From Nonomuraea sp. PA05 (GTDB lineage Bacteria; Actinomycetota; Actinomycetes; Streptosporangiales; Streptosporangiaceae), in NCBI RefSeq assembly GCF_008086045.1, contig NZ_VSEY01000047.1, forward strand, positions 1-64,000: a stretch of 64,000 bases of DNA, read 5' to 3'. A program made the translations under genes and the position numbers. This document shows, one piece after another, positions 16,375-24,940 of this stretch (position 1 is the stretch's first letter; the number at the start of each line of letters is the position of its first letter). Under the pieces are notes generated by a model, which was given only the letters and a program-made list of their open reading frames with translations, made no database searches and was not told where the DNA came from.

Positions 16375-16838
16375 GTGAGCCAGCGGATCGACTACCACAA
16401 CGACCCAAGCGCGCCTGCCGCGAACAGCCTCGTCCCGTCCGTGAACGTCGTAGTCACCAACGAGGCCGGCGAACTGCTGCTCATCCGCCGCTCCGACAAC
16501 GGCAACTGGGCGGTGCCATCGACCTCGGAGAGTCCATCCCCCAGGCGGCCATCAGGGAGACATTGGAAGAGACTGGGATCACCTGCGAGATCACGGGCCT
16601 GGTCGGCACGTACAGCGACCCCGGTCACGTGATCCACTACACCAGCAACGACGAGGTACGCCAGGAGTTCTCCATCGTGCTCGCAGCCAGGCCCGTCCGC
16701 GGCCGGCCGACGCCGAGCAGCGAGTCCCGAGAAGTTCGCTGGGTGCCGCGGCATGAGGTCGCCAACTACGGCATGGACCGCTCAATGCAACTCAGGATCA
16801 ACCACCACCTGCAAGGACACACCCCGTACATCGGCTGA
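16375..16838 (+). pseudogene. Nudix hydrolase (Pif-like), 10-nt deletion in the Nudix box
   Basis: The gene starts at the GTG at 16375 (reads SQRIDYHNDPSAPAANS). The first frame gives a normal Nudix N-terminal strand pair (VNVVVTNEAGELLLIRRSDNG, in part) up to NWAVP near 16518. The second frame continues with IDLGESIPQAAIRETLEETGI and a normal C-terminus to 16838. A CGGCGGTGCC-type repeat seems to have collapsed: restoring 10 nt gives an uninterrupted 157-aa protein with a PGGAIDLGES box. The loss removes the invariant Gly of the Nudix motif and shifts the frame. In pSAM2 the Nudix protein Pif gives immunity to incoming copies; by analogy this copy may have lost that function. Confidence 0.8.
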
Positions 16839-16954
16839 GGCACGCCACACCCGTCAAGGATCAACCGAGATCGGCGCCCCTAACGTAGAGCGACAAAGGA
16901 CCAGGTCAGAGGCATTATCGATCACCGGATGAGACTTTTCTCTACGTCTTCAAG

Positions 16955-17044
16955 GGCAGCCCGCCTACGGCGGTCTGCCGCACGTTGGGCGGTCGCTGGC
17001 CGCGCTGCGGCTCTCCGGCCGGTCGCGGCCAGCGCCGCCCACGT
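16955..17044. repeat. Cluster of strong palindromes at the AICE right side
   Basis: A first hairpin (16955-16965 with 16969-16979) has 11-nt arms, one mismatch and a TAC loop. A second, larger one has a perfect 11-bp inner stem CGCTGGCCGCG (16994-17004) with CGCGGCCAGCG (17024-17034), extended outward by GGGCGG/CCGCCC and ACGT on both sides with single-base bulges, so the whole structure spans 16982-17044. Such stacked GC hairpins resemble single-strand origins, sti or transfer loci of actinomycete plasmids. A multi-copy terminator is another option. Confidence 0.75.
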
Positions 17045-17102
17045 AGCCAACCACGGAATTCAGTAGCCCGAATCAATCTTCTACCGCAAAGCGCACAAGC
17101 CA

Positions 17103-18197
17103 CTAAAATGCGCTTTCTAGATCAACCTTCCTCTTAAGGCCATTCCCTTGCCTTGGCGGCCATATACCTTCATGTTGAAGGCGGCCGACAACGATCCCCG
17201 GCGACACACCGATTTCATTAGCAAATACGCGAACGGAGCTGAGAGATTTAAGCGTGCGAAGCTTCGCATGATGCTTCCTCGGAATCAGCAGATCACCCGA
17301 AAATCTGTTCGCTTCCGCCTCCTTGGGGTCGTCGGTAGGAGCGCCGTCCTCTATCCAGGTGTCGCCTCTTCCATGCAGTAGGATGTGGCCGATTTCGTGA
17401 AAAAAGGTAAACCAAAGATGGTCCTCAGTCTTGTAGCGGAGACTAAGAAGGAGCATTGCCTTGTCGCCGGAGATCCATCTCGTAGCCCCGCTTGCGCGCG
17501 CGCCAGTAATTTCTGCCACGAACACCACTGCTACGCCGAACTGGGAACAGATATCACGCATTATCGGCGCTATAAATGCAGGGGGCTGAGAAGAAAGCTG
17601 CCGCAGTCGAGGCAATGCATCCCGAAGACCCGAACCGTCGAACGGCTGACACTCAATATCGCGCGCGGCGAGTTCACCAAGTCGAAGCCAAGAAGCGACC
17701 GCACCAGGGCTAGCATTAAATGATTTAGTCTGCCGGAAAGCAGCGACTGGGTTTTCATATAGATCACGCCATGTCTTCAAATGCGCGACACCGAAGAATC
17801 CAAGCAGCTGTTGAACCCGCGAGATTTTATCTTTCGGCTCTTCTGGGAGAATCCCCCGTTTGACTAGTTCGCGAACCGGCATTTCATCGAGCCATGAAAC
17901 CGCCTCCAACAGCTCATGCTCTATTCGCAATCGCTGTTGAGCGGACTGATAGTCAGCCTCGAGACGATTCCAGAGCTTTGCAGGCATACCAGTTACGAGC
18001 TCCAGCCGTTGAGCAATCTCGCGGCTTAGCGGCACAAGGCCCTGAATCAACCGATTAACATGTTTCGCACTAAGGCCAAGCCTGGTTGCAAGTTCACGCT
18101 GAGTCATACCTAGCTCGTCGAGATACTCGCGGATAGTCTCTCCAGGAGGCACGGCGTAGTCGGGGGCGCCAGAAGGATGGAACTTAGTTGTAGTCAT
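17103..18197 (-). CDS. higA: HigA-type antitoxin fused to ImmA/IrrE metallopeptidase
   Basis: 364 aa. Residues 15-80 are an XRE helix-turn-helix of HigA type (GETIREYLDELGMTQRELATRLGLSAKHVNRLI, seen in two halves). Residues about 190-340 are an ImmA/IrrE peptidase domain with the zinc motif HEIGH in FFHEIGHILLHG and a downstream acidic segment EAEANRFSGDLLI. This two-domain antitoxin form is known beside HigB/RelE-type toxins. The gene follows the toxin gene after 27 bp on the same strand. The base composition is clearly lower in G+C than the AICE, suggesting a separate origin. Confidence 0.88.
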   Translation of the reverse strand: MTTTKFHPSGAPDYAVPPGETIREYLDELGMTQRELATRLGLSAKHVNRLIQGLVPLSREIAQRLELVTGMPAKLWNRLEADYQSAQQRLRIEHELLEAVSWLDEMPVRELVKRGILPEEPKDKISRVQQLLGFFGVAHLKTWRDLYENPVAAFRQTKSFNASPGAVASWLRLGELAARDIECQPFDGSGLRDALPRLRQLSSQPPAFIAPIMRDICSQFGVAVVFVAEITGARASGATRWISGDKAMLLLSLRYKTEDHLWFTFFHEIGHILLHGRGDTWIEDGAPTDDPKEAEANRFSGDLLIPRKHHAKLRTLKSLSSVRVFANEIGVSPGIVVGRLQHEGIWPPRQGNGLKRKVDLESAF

Positions 18198-18224
18198 CTC
18201 TTACGCTCCTTTCATTCTGCGTGG

Positions 18225-18548
18225 TCATCCGTGGTAATCGACGACTTCTATGACTAATACGGCGTCATCTTCTCCTAGGCCGTGGTCTACCTTCTCTTTA
18301 GATGTCATGAGCCGGAACACGAGCCGCCAGCCCTGATGGAGATCCATCGCATGGCAGCCCGCATACTCGCCGTGTAAGGGGTGGCAACGCCCAGGCATGC
18401 GGAAGAGGTCATCCAGGGTGTCCGCCACGCGGAGGGCCTGGAGACGTTGCCCAAGTTTCCGAGCCCCTTCGGCACCGTAGACCTTGCGCATCTCCCGGTC
18501 TGACTGGCACCGGAGCTGGAGACGACTGTCCGCATAGAACACCTCCAA
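18225..18548 (-). CDS. higB: HigB/RelE-family toxin
   Basis: 107 aa with the HigB/Killer-protein layout: MRKVYGAEGARKLGQRLQAL, then a Gly/His-rich centre (MPGRCHPLHGEYAGCHAMDLHQGWRLVF in segments) and a C-terminal strand AVLVIEVVDYHG. HigB toxins cut mRNA on the ribosome. Start is a TTG at 18548 with AGGAGAGG upstream; a GTG six bases later is possible. It is the first gene of the toxin-antitoxin operon, the usual higB-higA order. Confidence 0.85.
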   Translation of the reverse strand: MEVFYADSRLQLRCQSDREMRKVYGAEGARKLGQRLQALRVADTLDDLFRMPGRCHPLHGEYAGCHAMDLHQGWRLVFRLMTSKEKVDHGLGEDDAVLVIEVVDYHG

Positions 18549-19305
18549 CTGTGCCAGCCTCTCCTAGTATTAACCAATCTGGTAAACGAAAAACTCCCCT
18601 GCCTGGACACGATAGCGTCACCTTCCGTCGTCCGGACCGAGTTCGCCGTCAGCATAGGCCCCACAGTTGGCTCATCACGGTGGGCAACCCGCAGCTCCGG
18701 GCCGCCTGCAGCAGGACCTGGGTGTGGGGCGGAACTGCGTGGTATCAGAATGGCGCGTACAAGGCACCGTGCCAGCTGGGAAGCCTCTAGTGCAGCACCC
18801 CAGCGGAGTACCTCAGGCGAGGCCTCGTCGAACAGGCCGACAGCGCCGAGCAACTGACAGGTGAGGTATCGGCATCAGGCTTACTTGTCTAGCGCCACTG
18901 GGTTCCTCGGCGCAGACCGCTGTGCCTACCTTCTGCCGCCTGCCCTATCGGCTGCCGCGCCGCTTCCGCTCCCCGGACCTGGCGGCCCTGCGCTCCGGGT
19001 CTACTTGCCGCCGGGATTCACGGGTTGCCGTGGTCTGCTTACAGCAACGCCGTCTCACGCAGCCTGATCGTCCTGTGACGGCGTCGCACGCACGATTGCG
19101 CAGCAGCACTGGCCCTCGACCACGATCCTCCGCACCCGTTTCCGTGGAGGCAATCCAGCGCAACGTGGATCTTGCTCCTGCCCGGAATCAAGGATCGGCC
19201 CGGACAACGCCGGAGCCCCGTCCGTGATCGGCAGCAGCGTCAGATCTAGGTGTCCTCATACGAAGCCTCGGAGAACCTTTCCCTCCCAAGCAGCACAAGG
19301 AGCAG
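18549..19305. other. 757-bp stretch without a credible gene
   Basis: Lies between the toxin-antitoxin operon and the end of hsdR. No frame has good codon use with a start and SD. The segment 18983-19014 resembles 27714-27745 beyond the IS630 copy (27 of 32 bases identical), hinting at shared gene debris. Otherwise I see nothing specific. Confidence 0.45.
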
Positions 19306-22245
19306 CTAGTAGTACTCACGGATGTATCCCAGTGCCCTCCCGAAGACATCCTGGTCGCGGATCTTGAACTTGATATAGAGCGCCTTGCGGAGCGCCTGTT
19401 GGACGAGGCGATCGCCTTCGTTGGTACCCTGCCAGCCATCAAAGCGGACGGTACGGACGACGGAGTCGATCTCGTCGACGACCTTTTCGGCGAGGATCGG
19501 AGTCTCCTCGTCCTTGAGTGACTCAAAGAGGACGGTCAAGGCGGCCTTGCCGAGCTCCTCGCGGGACACCTCAGCGGCGGCCTTCTCCGCTGCGACCGTG
19601 TCGCGCGCCAGCGCGAAGAGCTCCTTGAGGAACTCCAGCGATGCCTGCTGAGAGTGAGCGTACTTCTTCCGCAGAGCATTTAATCGCTGGCCAAGCTCGA
19701 TGAAGGCCGGGTTACCGACGTGCTTGGAGATGCGGGCAATGATCCACTTTTCGACCTCGACGGGGTCGATGTCCTTGCGCTTGCCGGTCATCAGGTCCTC
19801 GATGACCTGCGCATCGAGGATGATGGTCTCCAGGTCGGTGCGGGGGACCTCGACGGTGACGTGCTCGTATATGAGCTCAAGCGTCTTGGCGCCCAGCGTG
19901 TGCCAGACCAGCCGGCCAGTGACGTCAGCGGGCTGAACAGACTGGTAGACGTGGGTCAGCCAGCGGTAGTCCAACTCGTACTCAGACAGGATCGGGTCCG
20001 GAGAGAGGGTCTCCCACAGCTGGGCAACGATGCTGTACGCCGCTCCGAAGGCGTCGCGGGACACTTCGGAGTCAATCGCGGTCTGCGCCTGGATCAGGCC
20101 CTCGTAGCCACCGACCGTGCGGTCGACGCCCGGGAAGAACGCCAGAGCAGCCTCAATCGCGGGGCCAAGTTGCTCGCGGAGTACAGCGATATTGGAGATG
20201 ATCTGCTGAACGGACTTGTCGTCGAACTTGAGGGCTTTGGCGACGTCGTCGAAGATGCCGAGGTAGTCCACTATCAGGCCGTGGGTCTTCACGGGCGGGT
20301 AGACCCGATTGGTGCGGCAGATTGCCTGGAGCAGGGTGTGCTCACGCAGGGGCTTGTCAATGTACTGGGTGTAGAGGATCGGGGCGTCGAAGCCGGTGAG
20401 CAGCTTTGCGGTCACAATGATGATCTTCAACGGGTCGGCCGGGTCGTTGAAGCGGGCGGTGATCCCCTCCAACTCATCCCGACCGGGCGTCCACTGCTTC
20501 CATGCTGGCTTGTCTCCGCGGCTGGTGGACATCACGATCGTGGAAACGTCCGAACCGAGCAGGCGGTCGAGCTCTTCCTTGTACGCCACGCAGGTGACCT
20601 TGTCATAGACCACGACCTGCGCCTTGAGACCCTGTGGCTCGACCTTCGTTGTGAAGTGCTCGGCGATGTCGGCGGCGATCTTGCGAACCCGGACGGGGGC
20701 TTTGATCAGCGCCTCTAGGGAGGCGGCCTTCTTCGACAGGGTGGCGCGGTCCTCCTCGGTGAGCCCGTGACGGGCGGCGAGCTCGTCGAAGGCCGCGTCG
20801 ATCGACTCCTCGTCCAGGTGGATCTCCGACAGTCGCGGCTCGAAGTGAAGCGGCAGGGTGGCGCCGTCGCGGATGGAATCGGAGAAGGAGTAGCGCGAGA
20901 GATACCCTTGCTCGTCCGCCTCGGAGCCAAACCACATGAACGTATTGCGGTCGCGTTTGTTGATCGGCGTCCCAGTCAGCCCGAACAGGAACGCGTTAGG
21001 CAGCGCCTCGCGCATTTTGCGGCCGTAGTCTCCCTCTTGGGAGCGGTGAGCCTCGTCGACCAGCACGATGATGTTGTCGCGCGCATCCAGCACACCAGGT
21101 GCTTCGCCGAACTTGTGGATCGTGGTGATGATAATTTTTCGCGCCCCCGCTGCCAGGAGCTCCTGTAGCTCCCGGCGGGACTCGGTAGAGACCAGGTTCG
21201 GTACGTCCGAGGCATTGAACGTCGCGGTGATCTGGGTGTCCAGGTCGATCCGGTCGACCACGATGATCACCGTCGGCGAGGTCAGCCCCGCCATCGCACG
21301 CAACTTCTGCGAGGTGAACACCATCAGCAGCGACTTCCCCGAGCCTTGGAAGTGCCAAATCAGCCCCTGCTTGATCCGCCCGTGCAGCACTCGCTCCACT
21401 ATCAGATTGGTCGCCTGCACTTGCTGGAACCGCGCGATCACCTTGATCTTGCGGTGCTTCTTATCGGTCGCAAAGAGCGTGAAGAACCGCAGGAAGTCCA
21501 AGATCGCATCGGGATTCAGTACGCCCTCGACCGCCTCCTTGACCGCCGCAAGGTCTAGCTTCACCGGCGTGTGGTCGTCACCGGACTCATCCGCTCGCCA
21601 CGGCCCCCACAGCTCCACTGGCATCCCGACCGACCCGTAGCGAAAGTCCTTACCCTCCGTGGCGAAGTTGAGCACGTTCGGCACAAAGAACGCCGGCACA
21701 TTGACCTCGTAGTCCTCCTTAACCTGCGCGGCCGCGTCGATCCAGGAGTACGCCGGCCGCACCGGCGACTTCGCCTCCCCCACGACCAACGGGAAGCCGT
21801 TGCACCAGATCACCAAGTCGAAGCGCCGTTCCAGTCGCCCGACCCTGCAGGTCACCTCGGTGGAGACGATCCAGTTGTTCGCACTGTGCTCGTTGGGGTG
21901 ATCGAAGTCGATCAGTTTGACGGTGACATGCTCGCCATCGGGCCCGAATGGCATCGTTTTTTGCCCGGTCAGCCATGCCGCAAACACCTCGTTCGCCACC
22001 ACCGGATTCGGCGTGTTGCGCGCGGAGATTAAAATCGCGCGCAGTTGGTAGATCACCTCATCGGCCAGATCCGGGTTCGCCTCAATGGTCGGATTGAGGC
22101 TGATTAACGCCTCCCGCACCTGCTGCTCTAGCATCACTTGATCGGCGCGGCGCGGAAGATGATTCCCCGGCACAAACTGCACATCGACCGAGCTCACCAG
22201 ATCCCGGACGAAGTCGCGGACAGTATTCGCCTCGTTGAAGGTCAC
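19306..22245 (-). CDS. hsdR: Type I restriction enzyme, R subunit
   Basis: 979 aa, full length. The N-terminal PD-(D/E)xK nuclease is visible as FDLVIWCNGFPLVVGEAKSP near residues 140-160. It is followed by an SF2 translocase: Walker A FQGSGKS near 305, DEAH box LVDEAH near 390, LTGTPI near 415, and LLTGFDAP and QAICRTNR in the second RecA-like lobe. It cuts unmodified DNA after translocation, needing HsdM and HsdS. The start ATG overlaps the hsdS stop by 4 bp, so it is the last gene of the operon. Confidence 0.95.
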   Translation of the reverse strand: MTFNEANTVRDFVRDLVSSVDVQFVPGNHLPRRADQVMLEQQVREALISLNPTIEANPDLADEVIYQLRAILISARNTPNPVVANEVFAAWLTGQKTMPFGPDGEHVTVKLIDFDHPNEHSANNWIVSTEVTCRVGRLERRFDLVIWCNGFPLVVGEAKSPVRPAYSWIDAAAQVKEDYEVNVPAFFVPNVLNFATEGKDFRYGSVGMPVELWGPWRADESGDDHTPVKLDLAAVKEAVEGVLNPDAILDFLRFFTLFATDKKHRKIKVIARFQQVQATNLIVERVLHGRIKQGLIWHFQGSGKSLLMVFTSQKLRAMAGLTSPTVIIVVDRIDLDTQITATFNASDVPNLVSTESRRELQELLAAGARKIIITTIHKFGEAPGVLDARDNIIVLVDEAHRSQEGDYGRKMREALPNAFLFGLTGTPINKRDRNTFMWFGSEADEQGYLSRYSFSDSIRDGATLPLHFEPRLSEIHLDEESIDAAFDELAARHGLTEEDRATLSKKAASLEALIKAPVRVRKIAADIAEHFTTKVEPQGLKAQVVVYDKVTCVAYKEELDRLLGSDVSTIVMSTSRGDKPAWKQWTPGRDELEGITARFNDPADPLKIIIVTAKLLTGFDAPILYTQYIDKPLREHTLLQAICRTNRVYPPVKTHGLIVDYLGIFDDVAKALKFDDKSVQQIISNIAVLREQLGPAIEAALAFFPGVDRTVGGYEGLIQAQTAIDSEVSRDAFGAAYSIVAQLWETLSPDPILSEYELDYRWLTHVYQSVQPADVTGRLVWHTLGAKTLELIYEHVTVEVPRTDLETIILDAQVIEDLMTGKRKDIDPVEVEKWIIARISKHVGNPAFIELGQRLNALRKKYAHSQQASLEFLKELFALARDTVAAEKAAAEVSREELGKAALTVLFESLKDEETPILAEKVVDEIDSVVRTVRFDGWQGTNEGDRLVQQALRKALYIKFKIRDQDVFGRALGYIREYY

Positions 22246-23435
22246 TCGACACCCCCGAAGATCTCGCCCTGAAGGCTTCTATGGAGCGCGTGGAGTTTTG
22301 AGCTTTCCCTTGCCACACTCGTGAGTGCGTCTTCGAACGAATCCACACGACTGAGCAAGTGGATCTGATCATCAATAGAAGGCACCACGATGCTGCGCGC
22401 GATGTAGTCCTTAACTGACAGATTCGTGATGTTGGTCGTCTTCTTTGCGTAATTCCGAGTAACACCAGTCGCCCAGTCATGTCGCAGACGCCAGAATAGG
22501 AAGTGCGGCTCCACAACTTCCCGGTTCGGCCGAAGCAGCCGTTGAAAGTCGGTGGGTATGCAGGGAGCCAGCTCTCCGCGAGCGATCACGACGCGCCCGA
22601 CTGGTTGCGAGGGCGAGCCTCCAGATCGCTCAAGAATAATGTCCCCGTCACGAACAAGGCGCACATCGGCCTGCCGTCTGCTCACGGAACGAACAGGCGA
22701 CCCATCAGTTGCCAGTTGGGTCGCGCCATCCGCATACACGCGTGGCCCAAGCGCTAGTACATCAACCTCAGCCTCGCCCTTTGGTGAGCCCCAGATACCA
22801 CCAATGACGTCGGTACAGAGGTCAACGATCTTTACCCGTGGTCCAGGGGCCGCCCGGAACGCGTGAGCGAGGAAACGCTGAAGCGCGGCCTCGATTGCCG
22901 ATACCTGACGATCCAATTCGGCTCTGTGGCGTTCCATCGCCCAGAGGAGGTCAGCGAGACGCTGCTGTTCGTCGACGGCAGGGAGGCCGAATTCGTAGTT
23001 CGCCAACTCCGTCCAGTTGATGTACGGGTTGACCGAACCTCGGGAGTTGGTAACTGCGTACGAGTGGAAGACCTCAGCACTGAGGACGAACGGCAAAAAC
23101 CGCTGGAGCAGGACAGACTCATCACGGCTCTCCAGCACGAAGGTCTTTTCTCCAGTGACGCCCTCGAACTCCGGGACGGCTGTCTTACGCAGGTAGGAGC
23201 GCCGTGAGACGTAGAGCACGTGGCCAGGCTTGAACCGCTTGTAAAACATCGGCCCGATCGGGTCGCGCCCGATGACGCCCCACTGGGTGATCGCGAGTTC
23301 GTTGCTAGGGATGTGCTCACCCGCGAGGAAGCGTTCGAGTCCAGACGTCTCGGCATCGACGCGATCGGTGACGTGCTTGGCAACGTCGCCGAGGGCGACG
23401 CGTTTCCAGGCGGACTTGTCTAGGTTGAGGTTCAC
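22242..23435 (-). CDS. hsdS: Type I restriction-modification specificity subunit
   Basis: 397 aa from the GTG at 23435, which overlaps the stop of hsdM2 (GTGA). Two target-recognition halves are visible, each ending in a central coiled-coil type repeat: LPAVDEQQRLADLLWAMERH near residue 190 and VPSIDDQIHLLSRVDSFEDAL near 360. The sequence between is variable, as expected for recognition domains. It decides the DNA sequence bound by both the methylase and restriction complexes. Recognition sequence cannot be predicted by eye. Confidence 0.93.
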   Translation of the reverse strand: MNLNLDKSAWKRVALGDVAKHVTDRVDAETSGLERFLAGEHIPSNELAITQWGVIGRDPIGPMFYKRFKPGHVLYVSRRSYLRKTAVPEFEGVTGEKTFVLESRDESVLLQRFLPFVLSAEVFHSYAVTNSRGSVNPYINWTELANYEFGLPAVDEQQRLADLLWAMERHRAELDRQVSAIEAALQRFLAHAFRAAPGPRVKIVDLCTDVIGGIWGSPKGEAEVDVLALGPRVYADGATQLATDGSPVRSVSRRQADVRLVRDGDIILERSGGSPSQPVGRVVIARGELAPCIPTDFQRLLRPNREVVEPHFLFWRLRHDWATGVTRNYAKKTTNITNLSVKDYIARSIVVPSIDDQIHLLSRVDSFEDALTSVARESSKLHALHRSLQGEIFGGVE

Positions 23436-24940
23436 TGGGACACCTCCTCGCCGAGCATGGCCAGGACTTCCTCGACCGCCCGGTCGGACTCCGCTGCGGC
23501 CGCACGCCACTTCCTCAGTGCGACATCGAGCGACTCACCATCAGCGCTAGTGCTACTGCCCGTCGCTGAGGTGACGTACGAGGAGATGGCCAGCGAGTAC
23601 CCACGCTCGCGAACCTCATCAATGGTCGCCACGGCTGCGAAGCCGTCGACGGCCTCGAAAGCCTGATAGGCATCGAGGATCCTCGTCTGGTTCGCTGCGC
23701 GGAGGAATGACTGCGTCCGCTCGCGCGCAACCTCCTTGCTCGCATCGATCAGCAGAATCCTGCCTCGCCTGCCACGTGGCTTCTGCGTGCGCAGGATGAC
23801 AACGGCTGCTGGCATCGGCGAGTTGTAGAACAGCCCTTCGCCAAGCCCGAGCACGCACTCAACCATGTCGGATTTGACCAAGCCCTCCCGCACGACGACT
23901 TCGTCGCGACGGAACAGCACACCGTGCGGCAGGAGGATCGCAGCACGGCCGGTTCTCGGGTCGAGGCTCTTCGCGATGTGCTGCAGGAAAGCGTAGTCAG
24001 CCCGGTTCTGTGGTGGGACGCCCCACATGTTGCGGCCGTAGGGATCCTTGCTGAAAGCGGCCCGGTTCCAAGCCTTGATGGAGTAGGGCGGGTTGGCCAG
24101 GACGACGTCAAAGGTCCGCAGCCGGCCATGGGCGTCGAGGAACGCGGGGCGGGCGAGGGTGTCGCCGTGGGCGATGTGGCCGTCGGCGATGCCGTGGAGA
24201 AAGAGGTTCATCTTCGCGATCGCCGAGGTGCCGTAGTTGAGCTCCTGGCCATACAGGCGCAGGTTGCGCCACTCCTTGCCCTGGCGCTTTAGCTCGGCGA
24301 CGGTGGAGATGAGCATGCCGCCGGTGCCGCAGGTGGGATCATAGACCGACTCCCCCGGCTCCGGCTGGAGCAGCATTGTCATCAGGTGCACCAGGGTGCG
24401 ATTGGTGTAGAACTCCTGGGCGGTGTGCCCGGAGTCGTCGGCGAACTTCTTGATCAAGTACTCATAGCCCTGCCCGAGCTCATCCTCGGGCAGGTTCGCC
24501 ACCGACAGCGTCTTGGTCGAGAAGTGCTCGACCAGGTCCGAGAGGGTCGAGTCCGGGAGCAGGTCCTTGTTAGTCCACTCGCCGTCGCCGAAGACGCCGG
24601 TGAGGGTGTCGGGGTTAGCGGACTCGATGGCCCGCATCGCGGCCTTGAGTGCGTTGCCGACATTGCTGGTGACTTTGCGCAGGTCGCCCCAGTGGGCGCC
24701 GTCGGGGATGGCGAAACGGTGGTTCTCCGGGAGGTCGGCCAGGTCCTCGTCGCCGTACACTTCCAGGGCGGCGGCGTGCTCCTCGTCGTAGACATCGGAG
24801 AGGCGCTTGAGGAAGACCATCGGGAAGATGTATTGCTTGTAGTCGCCGGCGTCGATCAGCCCCCTCAGCAGCACTGCGGCACCCCACAGATGGGACTCCA
24901 GTTCCCGCTGGGTGATCTGCTTCGGGCTCGTCGTGGTCAT
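23432..24940 (-). CDS. hsdM: Type I N6-adenine methyltransferase, second M subunit
   Basis: 502 aa from the ATG at 24940, which overlaps the stop of the first hsdM (ATGA). The HsdM N-terminal helical domain (YIFPMVFLKRLSDVYDEE) precedes the methylase domain with SAM motif I DPTCGTGGMLIS near 210 and catalytic motif IV NPPY near 283. Both are intact, so it is a potentially active enzyme, not a decayed copy. It has the same layout as the preceding hsdM but differs widely in sequence, so it is an old duplication or a dedicated partner. Confidence 0.93.
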   Translation of the reverse strand: MTTTSPKQITQRELESHLWGAAVLLRGLIDAGDYKQYIFPMVFLKRLSDVYDEEHAAALEVYGDEDLADLPENHRFAIPDGAHWGDLRKVTSNVGNALKAAMRAIESANPDTLTGVFGDGEWTNKDLLPDSTLSDLVEHFSTKTLSVANLPEDELGQGYEYLIKKFADDSGHTAQEFYTNRTLVHLMTMLLQPEPGESVYDPTCGTGGMLISTVAELKRQGKEWRNLRLYGQELNYGTSAIAKMNLFLHGIADGHIAHGDTLARPAFLDAHGRLRTFDVVLANPPYSIKAWNRAAFSKDPYGRNMWGVPPQNRADYAFLQHIAKSLDPRTGRAAILLPHGVLFRRDEVVVREGLVKSDMVECVLGLGEGLFYNSPMPAAVVILRTQKPRGRRGRILLIDASKEVARERTQSFLRAANQTRILDAYQAFEAVDGFAAVATIDEVRERGYSLAISSYVTSATGSSTSADGESLDVALRKWRAAAAESDRAVEEVLAMLGEEVSQ

